A stretch of 7,403 bases of DNA, taken from NCBI GenBank assembly GCA_947586295.1, contig CANPXQ010000044.1, positions 1 through 7,403 on the forward strand. Direction: 5' to 3'. Under the pieces are notes generated by a model. The model was not told where the DNA came from, ran no database searches, and saw only the letters and a list, made by a program, of their open reading frames with translations. The translations under genes were made by a program, and so were the position numbers. This DNA is from an uncultured Bacilli bacterium. GTDB lineage: Bacteria > Bacillota_I > Bacilli_A > RF39 > UBA660. Positions within the stretch are counted from its first letter, which is position 1; the number at the start of each line of letters is the position of its first letter. This document shows positions 1-5,806 of this stretch, in pieces.

Positions 1-1163
1 CATTGGCCATTGCCATTTTTATCAATTTTATATTTTTTCATCATTTTTTCAGATATATAATCTGGTACCATTCTTTTAGCTGTACATTTAGCTGCTAATT
101 CAGTCAAATACCAATACTTGCTATTTTTATGAATGTTATCTTCCTCTAAAACATATAGAAGTTTAGGAAAGGCCGGAGTAATCCAAACCCCTTTTTCATT
201 TTTCATTCCTTCAATTCTTTGCTTTAAAACTTCTTCTATAATCATCGCTAGTTCTTTTTTATATTCTTCAGTTTCCCCTAAATATAGACAAACACTTAAA
301 AATGGAGCTTGACCATTAGTAGTTGTCATAGAATTTACTTGATATTGAAAAGTTTGAACACCATCTTTTATTTCTCTAGCTAAGTCTTCTTGAGCGTATT
401 TTTCACATTGTGCTTTCGTCAATTTTCGATCTTGATATTTTTTTAAATAACGATTATAACTTTCGCGAACAAAAGGGGCTAAATGGGTCATTGTAATTGT
501 CGCACCACCATATTGGCTTGATGTAACTGCCGTTATTATTTGAGTTGCAATCGTCATCGCCGTTAGAAAACGATGGGGTTTTTCAATCATAACGCCATTT
601 ATATTTGTTCCATTTTGTAACATATCATCTAAATTTATAAGGTCACAATTATGAAGGGCATTTTGGGCAAAATAATCAGCATCGTGAAAATGGATTATAC
701 CCTCATCGTGAGCCTTCACAATATCATCAGGAAGCAAGAATCTCCTTGTAATATCTGTTGAAGTTATACCCGCTAAGTAATCTCTTTGAGTTGTAACTAT
801 TTTAGCATTTTTATTAGAATTTTCGGTATTCCAATATTCATTTTCTCCATCAATCAATTCTTTGATTGCTAAATCTGTTGTATTTGATTTTCTTACTAAT
901 TCGCGTGTATAACGATAAGTAATATACTTTTTCGCTAAAGCATATTTACCTATAGACATAAGCTTAACTTCAATTATATCTTGAATGTCTTCAACCAACA
1001 TTCTTTTTTTACCAAGCTTTTCAATATACTTTATAATATTTTTTATTTGGGTACTACTCGCTTGTTCCTCTTCTTCAACCTCAGCATTTGCTTTCATTAT
1101 TGCTGTTTCAATTTTTTCAGGACAATAATCAACCATATGTCCATCTCTTTTGATAATTTTCAT
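1..1163 (-). CDS. nrdD: Anaerobic (class III) ribonucleoside-triphosphate reductase, N-terminal part, cut by window edge
   Basis: This is the oxygen-sensitive glycyl-radical enzyme that reduces ribonucleotides to deoxyribonucleotides in the cytoplasm. The visible 387 residues are roughly the first half of a family usually about 700 residues long. Residues 1-92 look like an ATP-cone allosteric domain (MKIIKRDGHMVDYCPEKIETAI, then a helical part ending YITYRYTREL). The catalytic barrel follows, with family-typical segments: QRDYLAGITSTDITRRFLLP (126-145), IIHFHDADYF (156-165), ALHNCDLINL (169-178; Cys173 fits the conserved active-site Cys), SSQYGGATITM (215-225) and WITPAFPKLLYVLEEDN (327-343). 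The thiyl-radical Cys and the C-terminal glycyl-radical motif would lie beyond the left edge, so completeness is unknown. The activase nrdG is often next to it but would also be outside. The ATG at 1163-1161 is preceded by a strong AGGAGG (1171-1178) seven bases away. It is divergent from the Crp/Fnr-type regulator and probably controlled by it through the palindrome at 1215-1234. Confidence 0.96.
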   Translation of the reverse strand, partial: MKIIKRDGHMVDYCPEKIETAIMKANAEVEEEEQASSTQIKNIIKYIEKLGKKRMLVEDIQDIIEVKLMSIGKYALAKKYITYRYTRELVRKSNTTDLAIKELIDGENEYWNTENSNKNAKIVTTQRDYLAGITSTDITRRFLLPDDIVKAHDEGIIHFHDADYFAQNALHNCDLINLDDMLQNGTNINGVMIEKPHRFLTAMTIATQIITAVTSSQYGGATITMTHLAPFVRESYNRYLKKYQDRKLTKAQCEKYAQEDLAREIKDGVQTFQYQVNSMTTTNGQAPFLSVCLYLGETEEYKKELAMIIEEVLKQRIEGMKNEKGVWITPAFPKLLYVLEEDNIHKNSKYWYLTELAAKCTAKRMVPDYISEKMMKKYKIDKNGNGQ

Positions 1164-1170
1164 TATCCAA

Positions 1171-1178
1171 CCTCCTCC
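1171..1178 (-). promoter_or_regulatory. Ribosome binding site of nrdD
   Basis: On the minus strand this reads GGAGGAGG, seven bases before the ATG at 1163. It fixes the start codon of nrdD and is close to a perfect anti-Shine-Dalgarno match. Confidence 0.85.
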
Positions 1179-1189
1179 ACTACGATTTC

Positions 1190-1198
1190 AGTATAGCA
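1190..1198 (-). promoter_or_regulatory. Extended -10 promoter of nrdD, lacking a good -35
   Basis: The minus strand reads TGCTATACT, an extended -10 element with TATACT at 1195-1190. The predicted start site is near 1183, giving a leader of about 20 bases that holds only the ribosome binding site. No good -35 hexamer lies at the normal distance: the position 16-18 bases upstream reads ATTACA or CATTAC. That is typical of activator-dependent promoters. The palindrome at 1215-1234 is centred at -41.5 relative to this start site, the position of a class II Crp/Fnr activator. The start site is inferred from sequence only. Confidence 0.6.
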
Positions 1199-1214
1199 CA
1201 AAAAAAATAATTGT

Positions 1215-1234
1215 AATGTTGCAATTGCAACATT
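1215..1234. promoter_or_regulatory. Perfect 20-bp palindrome, probable Crp/Fnr-family operator
   Basis: The sequence is a perfect 20-bp inverted repeat centred between 1224 and 1225, with core TGTTG-N6-CAACA. The half-site spacing is that of Crp sites (TGTGA-N6-TCACA), but the half-site is neither the Crp nor the Fnr (TTGAT) sequence. It lies between nrdD and a divergent Crp/Fnr-family regulator, so that regulator is the obvious ligand. It sits at -41.5 of the nrdD promoter and overlaps the -35 of the regulator's promoter, suggesting activation of nrdD and autorepression. The palindrome is seen directly; the binding protein and the effect are inference. Confidence 0.75.
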
Positions 1235-1253
1235 TTAAAAAAAATGTTAAAAT
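1225..1253 (+). promoter_or_regulatory. Sigma-A-type promoter of the Crp/Fnr-family regulator
   Basis: TTGCAA (1225-1230) is followed after exactly 17 bases by TAAAAT (1248-1253). A TG dinucleotide at 1245-1246 makes it an extended -10. The predicted start is near 1258-1260, leaving a very short leader that holds the ribosome binding site at 1260-1266. The -35 hexamer is part of the right half of the palindrome, so a bound regulator would block it. Confidence 0.65.
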
Positions 1254-1272
1254 TAAATAAAGGTGATGTAAA

Positions 1273-1905
1273 GTGGCTCAAATTTTCGCAAATATATCGG
1301 AAAGTAATAAGTGTAAACTTCTAAAAACTTTGGAAGCAAATACCTACTCCTTTAAGGAAAATGAAGAAATTTCGGCAGTTATGTATAATGTAAATACCAT
1401 CGGTATTATTACTACCGGATTAATTGAAATGTTTAAAATAGATTATGACGGAAATAAATATCTAGTTGATGAATTTTTAGAAGATGATGTATTTGGTTAT
1501 ATGTTTAATCCTATTCCCAATACTGATTTAGAAATTATTGTAAAAGAGGATGCAACCATTATTTTTATCGATTATCAAGAAATTTTAAAAAGTCCTATAA
1601 ATAAACCATATTATATAGATTTTTTAAAAAATCTTTTAATTATAATTAATCAGAAATTACAAGAAAAAAATGAACGATTAGAAATTTTAACCAATAAAAG
1701 TATTAGAAATAAATTACTGGCTTATTTTCGGATTATGGCTAAAAAACATAGTACAAGATATGTTTACCTGCCATTTAACTTTACCGATTTAGCTAATTAT
1801 TTAGTTATTGACCGTTCGGCAATGAGTAGAGAAATAAGTTATTTGAAAGCTGAAGGATTTATCGAAATTAAAGGCAAAAGAATTACACTTTTATATGATA
1901 TTTAA
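1273..1905 (+). CDS. Crp/Fnr-family transcriptional regulator, no Fe-S cysteines
   Basis: This is a 210-residue DNA-binding regulator. Residues 25-105 form a cyclic-nucleotide-binding-type beta roll (IGIITTGLIEMFKIDYDG...LVDEFLEDDVFGYMF). Residues about 108-140 fit the long dimerisation helix. Residues 143-207 are a Crp-type winged helix: LPFNFTDLANYLVIDRSAMSRE, then LKAEGFIEIKGKRITLL as the wing. The cAMP phosphate-binding GEL...RxxT signature is absent, so cAMP is unlikely as ligand. The only Cys is residue 14, so an Fnr-type 4Fe-4S sensor is excluded on simple counting. The recognition helix reads RSAMSR where Crp has RETVGR, so the conserved Glu is replaced by Ser182, in keeping with an operator that is neither a Crp nor an Fnr box. 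The start is GTG at 1273 with AAGGTGA six bases before it; the ATG at 1266 is followed at once by a stop. Its position next to nrdD suggests redox or nitrosative/anaerobic control. The signal it senses is unknown. Confidence 0.9.
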   Translation: MAQIFANISESNKCKLLKTLEANTYSFKENEEISAVMYNVNTIGIITTGLIEMFKIDYDGNKYLVDEFLEDDVFGYMFNPIPNTDLEIIVKEDATIIFIDYQEILKSPINKPYYIDFLKNLLIIINQKLQEKNERLEILTNKSIRNKLLAYFRIMAKKHSTRYVYLPFNFTDLANYLVIDRSAMSREISYLKAEGFIEIKGKRITLLYDI

Positions 1906-1924
1906 TGAATTTTTTGTAAATTTA

Positions 1925-1933
1925 TGATATATT
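1925..1933 (+). promoter_or_regulatory. Possible extended -10 promoter ahead of dut
   Basis: TGATATATT (TG at 1925-1926, TATATT at 1928-1933) lies just upstream of the dut ribosome binding site. No convincing -35 is seen 17 bases upstream. AT richness makes chance matches common, and dut may instead be read through from the regulator, since no terminator separates them. Confidence 0.35.
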
Positions 1934-1956
1934 AAAGAAAAAAGAAGGAGATTATT

Positions 1957-2406
1957 ATGAGAGGTTTTGAAATTGTTAAAGGATATGAAAATCAAGGAAT
2001 AAATTTACCAATTAGGAAAACGGAAAAAGCAGCTGCTTATGATATTGAAGCCGCTACAGATGTTGTTATTCCTCCATTTCATTTGGGGGTTAAACCAACT
2101 TTAATTCCTACTGGTTTAAAAGCTTATTGTGCAGATGATGAATTTTTCATTCTTTGTAATCGCAGCAGTGGGCCTAAAAAGGGCTTAATAATGGCCAACA
2201 GTATCGGGATAATTGATGCCGATTATTATGGTAATGAATCTAATGATGGCCATTTTTTCTTCCAATACATTAATTGTTTAGATCACGATTTAGTTATTAA
2301 AAAAGGGGATATTATTGGTCAAGTTATCTTTATGAAATACTTAAAAGTAGATAACGATACCGCTACTGGTAAAAGAACAGGTGGATTTGGTTCAACAGAT
2401 AAATAG
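1957..2406 (+). CDS. dut: dUTP diphosphatase (trimeric dUTPase family)
   Basis: It hydrolyses dUTP to dUMP and pyrophosphate in the cytoplasm, keeping uracil out of DNA and supplying dUMP for dTMP synthesis. All five dUTPase motifs are present in order in 149 residues, the usual length: motif 1 AAAYDIEAA (25-33), motif 2 RSSGPKKGL (69-77), motif 3 IGIIDADYYGN (83-93, with catalytic Asp and stacking Tyr), motif 4 GDIIGQVIF (117-125) and motif 5 RTGGFGSTD (140-148). Motif 2 has a Gly-Pro-Lys-Lys insertion relative to the plain RSSL form and resembles, from memory, Bacillus/SPbeta-phage type dUTPases. The ATG at 1957 has AGAAGGAG (1943-1950) six bases upstream. It lies 51 bases after the regulator gene and 72 bases before murC on the same strand. 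There are no signs of decay. Confidence 0.95.
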   Translation: MRGFEIVKGYENQGINLPIRKTEKAAAYDIEAATDVVIPPFHLGVKPTLIPTGLKAYCADDEFFILCNRSSGPKKGLIMANSIGIIDADYYGNESNDGHFFFQYINCLDHDLVIKKGDIIGQVIFMKYLKVDNDTATGKRTGGFGSTDK

Positions 2407-2423
2407 TATTATTTATTCATTAA

Positions 2424-2452
2424 TTTAATAATTTTATAACAGAAAGTATATT
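2424..2452 (+). promoter_or_regulatory. Weak candidate promoter for murC
   Basis: TTTAAT (2424-2429), a 17-base gap and TATATT (2447-2452) lie in the dut-murC gap. The -35 matches consensus at only three of six positions in very AT-rich DNA, so this is a low-confidence call. murC could equally be transcribed from upstream. Confidence 0.3.
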
Positions 2453-2461
2453 TTTTAGGCA

Positions 2462-2469
2462 AGAAAGGA
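2462..2469 (+). promoter_or_regulatory. Ribosome binding site that places the murC start at 2479
   Basis: AGAAAGGA ends one base before a possible ATG at 2470 and nine bases before the in-frame ATG at 2479. Only the latter has a workable spacing, so 2479 is preferred. Confidence 0.65.
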
Positions 2470-2478
2470 ATGAGTTTT

Positions 2479-3834
2479 ATGGCAAAAGAAAGAATTCATT
2501 TGATTGGAATTGGCGGTATTAGTATGAGTGGTATAGCCGAAATGCTAAAGAATAACGCTCTTGTAAGTGGTTCGGATTTAACTAAAAGCGAAATAACCGA
2601 AAAGCTCAAAAATGATGGTATAGAAATAAAAATTGGCCATCATCCCGAAATGATTGATAAAGCTGATATAGTTGTTTATACTGCGGCAATTAAAAAGGAT
2701 GACCCTGAATTAGTTATGGCTCAAAAGTTAAACAAAAAAATATACGAAAGAGCCGAATTTTTAGGATTATTAATGACTAAATATAAATTCCGTCTTTGTA
2801 TTTCCGGAACTCACGGAAAAAGTACTACTACGGGAATGGTAAGCACTATTTTTTTAGATGCGGGACTTAATCCTACCATTTCCATAGGAGCTATGTTACC
2901 TAAAATTAAAAATAATTATTATATTGGAGATAAAGACTATTTTATTTTAGAAGCTTGTGAATATGTTGATAGTTTTTTAAATTTTTTTCCCACCCAAGAA
3001 ATAATATTAAATATTGATGATGATCACTTAGATTATTTTAAAAACATAGATAATATAAAAAATTCTTTTACTAAATATTTAAATTTATTACCAGATTCTG
3101 GTTATGCTATTATTAACTTAGACGACAGTAATATTAAAGATATAATTAAAAATACTTCTAAGAAAATCATTAGTTATGGTATTAATACTGAAGCTAACTA
3201 TAAAGCGATAAATCTTCAAAAAAATGATTTAGGATGCTGGAGTTTTGATATATATCTAAATAAAAAATTTATAACAAGCATTAACTTAAATATAAACGGT
3301 AGACATAATATATATAATGCTTTAGCCGCTTTTGCTTTAGCTTCTGAATTTAAGATAGACAAATTGGTTATTAAAAAAGCTTTAGAAAGTTATACTGGCG
3401 TAAATAGACGTTTCCAATATATAGGTAAAGTTAATGGCGCTTTAGTTTATGATGATTATGCCCATCATCCAACGGAAGTAAACGCAACGTTAGAAGCGGT
3501 AAAAAATATGAAATATCACGAATCTTGGGTTGTTTTTCAGTCTCACACCTACTCACGAACTATAGAACATTTACAAGATTTTGCAAATATCTTAGCGAAA
3601 TTTGATCACGTAATTATCGCTAAAATATATCCGGCAAGAGAAACAAATATTTATAATGTTAAAGAAGAACAATTAGTAGAATTAATTAAAAAAGAAAATA
3701 TAAATGTTATTTATATTGATGATTTCAAAAAAATAGAAAAGTATTTAAAAGAAAGAATAAAAAAAGATGATTTAGTAATCACCGTGGGTGCTGGACCAAT
3801 TAATGAAGTTGCTTATAACATTATAAAAGAATGA
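2479..3834 (+). CDS. murC: UDP-N-acetylmuramate--L-alanine ligase
   Basis: It adds L-alanine to UDP-MurNAc with ATP, the first amino-acid step of the peptidoglycan stem peptide, in the cytoplasm. The protein is 451 residues from the preferred start, normal for the family. All three Mur-ligase domains are present: an N-terminal Rossmann UDP-binding part (HLIGIGGISMSGIAEML, about 7-23); the central ATPase with P-loop SGTHGKST (109-116), EACEY (158-162), NIDDDHLDYF (178-187) and the GRHN motif (274-277); and the C-terminal domain with NRRFQYIG (309-316), DDYAHHPTEV (325-334) and VGAGPINEVA (436-445). YAHHPTEV is diagnostic of MurC rather than MurD/E/F. An upstream in-frame ATG at 2470 would add three residues but has the ribosome binding site jammed against it. 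The stop TGA sits inside the stem of the terminator at 3825-3853. murC outside a mur-fts cluster is common in this phylum. Confidence 0.97.
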   Translation: MAKERIHLIGIGGISMSGIAEMLKNNALVSGSDLTKSEITEKLKNDGIEIKIGHHPEMIDKADIVVYTAAIKKDDPELVMAQKLNKKIYERAEFLGLLMTKYKFRLCISGTHGKSTTTGMVSTIFLDAGLNPTISIGAMLPKIKNNYYIGDKDYFILEACEYVDSFLNFFPTQEIILNIDDDHLDYFKNIDNIKNSFTKYLNLLPDSGYAIINLDDSNIKDIIKNTSKKIISYGINTEANYKAINLQKNDLGCWSFDIYLNKKFITSINLNINGRHNIYNALAAFALASEFKIDKLVIKKALESYTGVNRRFQYIGKVNGALVYDDYAHHPTEVNATLEAVKNMKYHESWVVFQSHTYSRTIEHLQDFANILAKFDHVIIAKIYPARETNIYNVKEEQLVELIKKENINVIYIDDFKKIEKYLKERIKKDDLVITVGAGPINEVAYNIIKE

Positions 3835-3853
3835 GATTGCTCATTCTTTTTTT
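3825..3853. terminator. Intrinsic, probably bidirectional terminator between convergent murC and the minus-strand operon
   Basis: AAAGAATGAG (3826-3835) and CTCATTCTTT (3840-3849) form a perfect 10-bp stem, extendable by one A-T pair, with a four-base ATTG loop, then T through 3853. It overlaps the murC stop codon (3832-3834). On the minus strand the same stem is followed by TTTTATAA, a shorter T-run, so it can also end transcripts of the gene whose stop codon is 3854-3852, just before the stem. Confidence 0.85.
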
Positions 3854-4223
3854 ACATATAAGATTTACAAGAACCTTCTATATTGGAATCACGATTTGGA
3901 TGTTCAACACAGGTTCGACAAATATCATAATCAGCTCTAACTTCTTCATTGAAACTACCAATTAAAGCAAATATTGCCGATACGATAGTTGGAATAAAGA
4001 AAATTATTACAGCAGCAATTATTCTCCATAAAAGTCTAGTAGCAGCTTTACTAACAGCTTTATCTTCACTAGATACTACAGCTTTTCCTAAATCTACCAT
4101 TCCTAAAATAATTAAAATAATAGGAATAACAATTTTCACAACTAATAATGCAATACCAACAAATTGCCATAATGAAGCTGTTTCATAACAAAAACCGCCG
4201 ACGGCATCCCCTGGATTAATCAT
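3852..4223 (-). CDS. Two-TM small membrane protein, VirB2/TrbC-pilin-like, paralogue of its upstream neighbour
   Basis: The function is not recognised with certainty. The 123-residue protein has two hydrophobic segments, about residues 20-46 and 66-90, joined by a short loop (DLGKAVVSSEDKAVSKAATRLLWR) rich in Lys/Arg. By the positive-inside rule that loop is cytoplasmic and both ends lie outside, as in VirB2/TrbC-type pilins. Cys occurs at 12 (FCYETASLWQ), at 102 and 105 (ICRTC) and at 119, all on the predicted outer side. It is clearly paralogous to the 161-residue protein at 4306-4791, sharing FCYxTASxWQ, KIVIP, DKAVSKAA, VIFFIPTIV and CRxCxxxPN, but lacks that protein's Pro-rich tail and starts ten residues earlier. 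It has its own strong promoter (4251-4279) and is the last gene of the cluster. The ATG at 4223 has AAGGAGA about nine bases upstream. A holin-like or other channel role is an alternative. Confidence 0.85.
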   Translation of the reverse strand: MINPGDAVGGFCYETASLWQFVGIALLVVKIVIPIILIILGMVDLGKAVVSSEDKAVSKAATRLLWRIIAAVIIFFIPTIVSAIFALIGSFNEEVRADYDICRTCVEHPNRDSNIEGSCKSYM

Positions 4224-4250
4224 TTATACATCTCTCCTTCACTTAATATT

Positions 4251-4279
4251 ATTTTATCTTATATGCCAAAAGTTGTCAA
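4251..4279 (-). promoter_or_regulatory. Strong sigma-A-type promoter for the last gene of the cluster
   Basis: On the minus strand, consensus TTGACA (4279-4274) is followed after exactly 17 bases by TAAAAT (4256-4251). It lies in the only sizeable gap of the cluster (82 bases). It suggests the last two-TM protein is made in extra amounts or separately from the six genes ahead of it. No terminator hairpin is visible in the gap, so read-through from upstream is also possible. Confidence 0.75.
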
Positions 4280-4305
4280 CAAATAATTAGTCTCTTGACA
4301 TATAT

Positions 4306-4791
4306 TTATGGCGCATTTTCTGGTTCTGGAGGGGCTATTAATTCTTCATCTGGTATAATAGATGATCCATCAAATTCTAAAGAAGGATTTTCAACTGCTG
4401 GAGGTTCCATTAACGAATCATTAGGAATAGTATCTTGATTATTATTAGTATCCGTAGGAATTACTCCTTGATAAGAAGTATCACACGCATTTGGAGAAAG
4501 AATACAATTACGACAAACATTAAAATCTTCACTATAATCTACAAATAAACCTAATAACCGAAATACAGCCCCAACTATGGTAGGAATAAAAAATATCACA
4601 ACCCCAATAACAATTTTTTTAATTAAGGTACCAGCAGCTTTAGATACAGCTTTATCATCATTACTCGTTACAGCCTTTGCGAGATTAACGATTCCTAAAA
4701 TAATTATTATTAAAGGAATCACAATTTTTAAAATAAAGAAAATATAGCCAACTACTTGCCAAATAGAAGCTGTCTTATAACAAAAATTCAT
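4306..4791 (-). CDS. Two-TM VirB2/TrbC-like membrane protein with acidic, Pro-rich C-terminal tail
   Basis: No firm name can be given. The 161 residues comprise a short N-terminus (MNFCYKTASIWQ), TM1 about 12-37, a basic loop with DDKAVSKAAGTLIKK (45-59), TM2 about 58-83, a Cys-bearing segment (NVCRNC at 91-96, Cys103), then a disordered tail from about 110 rich in Pro, Asp, Glu and Asn (for example EPPAVENPSLEF and APPEPENAP). Topology by the basic loop puts both termini outside. The first 100 residues are paralogous to the protein at 3852-4223; the tail is unique. The ATG at 4791 is preceded by TAGGAGG, in which TAG is the stop of the TadZ-like gene; the gap is nine bases, suggesting translational coupling. 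The context points to a structural subunit of the same envelope apparatus. The VirB2/TrbC comparison rests on topology and general look, not on a database hit. Confidence 0.85.
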   Translation of the reverse strand: MNFCYKTASIWQVVGYIFFILKIVIPLIIIILGIVNLAKAVTSNDDKAVSKAAGTLIKKIVIGVVIFFIPTIVGAVFRLLGLFVDYSEDFNVCRNCILSPNACDTSYQGVIPTDTNNNQDTIPNDSLMEPPAVENPSLEFDGSSIIPDEELIAPPEPENAP

Positions 4792-4800
4792 ATTTGCCTC

Positions 4801-5796
4801 CTATTTAAAAATACTGAATAATCCGTTACTATCATCACCAATTCGACTAAAACCTAAAGCCTTTAAAAATGTATTTATTACTTCGTGATTATATACCTTA
4901 TCATCTACATTAGGAATATTAAAAAATACTTTACAACCACTTTCTTTTTCAAATTCATCAATGTCGCTTTCACTTAAACAACTTCGATTTAAAACAATTT
5001 TTTTGCCTTCAATTTTTTCAAAAGCCTCATTATCTTGTAGAATTAATTTATTTAGTTTTATTAATCCCGGTTCTACTAAATAAATAATTTCATCAATTAA
5101 ACCTGATGTATCGCCATTTATATCAACTAATATAACTTCAGCATCAGGATTATCGGACACATAACTATTAAATTCCGAACTACTTATGGAATCTAAATTT
5201 TTATCACCAAATAAAGCAAAATCATGGCCGTTTAATTCTACTGTTTTAACACGATAATTTTTTTCCAAATGTTTTTTTAGTAAATATACTAATGTTGTTG
5301 AACCAGCATCAAGCGTTAAATTTTTAAAACCAATTATTCTTTGACCAATAAATCCTCTACTATTATTATAAGTAAATTCATTAAATATTGGTTTTTCATT
5401 AATTTCATTTAATTGATGAAAATTAGCAACATCCTTATATGTATTAGGATTATCAATTAAAAACTTAACAGTAGCAATATCTTTAGTAAAATTATAAAAA
5501 CCCATTGACACTAATTGTGATATATATTTAGGAGAATTAACAACTTCCGAATCATCTAATAATAAGATTACTTTATTTGCGTCAAAATTAACAGATAAAG
5601 TTTGAATTACATTGATATTTTCATAATTTTTAATTGCCGTTATATCAATAATCATCTTATTAAAATAAAAATTAGTAAATTCTTTCGCTAATTCTTCAAT
5701 AGTAAATACACCTGTTATGTGTTTAATAACATCTATTTCTAGATTTAATAATAGAGGTTGATATTTATTTGAAATAATTACATTAATTCCATTCAT
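4801..5796 (-). CDS. TadZ/CpaE-like protein: receiver-like domain plus degenerate MinD-type ATPase domain
   Basis: The 331-residue protein has no TM segment or signal peptide and is likely cytoplasmic. Residues 1 to about 115 look like an atypical response-regulator fold (strands at KMIIDITAI and KVILLLDD, then YISQLVSMGFYNFTKDI). From about residue 148 a MinD/ParA-like domain starts: RGFIGQRIIGFKNL, then DAGSTTLVYLLKKHLEKNYRVKTVELNG at the P-loop position, a Walker-B-like strand AEVILVDINGD (219-229), and a C-terminal KKIVLNRSCLSESDIDEFE segment (265-283). The P-loop lacks the Lys residues of the KGGxGKT consensus, so ATP hydrolysis is doubtful. Such two-domain proteins position Tad/Flp pilus machinery at the pole or membrane (TadZ, CpaE), and the neighbours with pilin-like TM segments agree. 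GGAGG in the ten-base gap after the preceding gene serves the ATG at 5796. The family call is by domain layout and context. A diverged MinD-like protein of another system is the alternative. Confidence 0.75.
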   Translation of the reverse strand: MNGINVIISNKYQPLLLNLEIDVIKHITGVFTIEELAKEFTNFYFNKMIIDITAIKNYENINVIQTLSVNFDANKVILLLDDSEVVNSPKYISQLVSMGFYNFTKDIATVKFLIDNPNTYKDVANFHQLNEINEKPIFNEFTYNNSRGFIGQRIIGFKNLTLDAGSTTLVYLLKKHLEKNYRVKTVELNGHDFALFGDKNLDSISSSEFNSYVSDNPDAEVILVDINGDTSGLIDEIIYLVEPGLIKLNKLILQDNEAFEKIEGKKIVLNRSCLSESDIDEFEKESGCKVFFNIPNVDDKVYNHEVINTFLKALGFSRIGDDSNGLFSIFK

Positions 5797-5806
5797 TTTT
5801 TCCTCC

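Noticed and set aside
981..1196. Open plus-strand frame of 71 codons
   Set aside because: It lies antisense to the well-supported nrdD start region and its product is a Phe/Asn-rich low-complexity string, typical of a shadow frame.
1906..1956. Terminator between the regulator and dut
   Set aside because: There is a T-run (1910-1915) but no hairpin stem before it.
3949..4188. Open plus-strand frame of 79 codons
   Set aside because: It is antisense to the two-TM protein at 3852-4223, whose conservation with its paralogue shows the minus strand is the coding one.
4274..4300. Inverted repeat TGTCAA-N15-TTGACA overlapping the internal promoter
   Set aside because: The arms are only six bases and one is the consensus -35 box; this is too weak to call an operator or terminator in AT-rich DNA.
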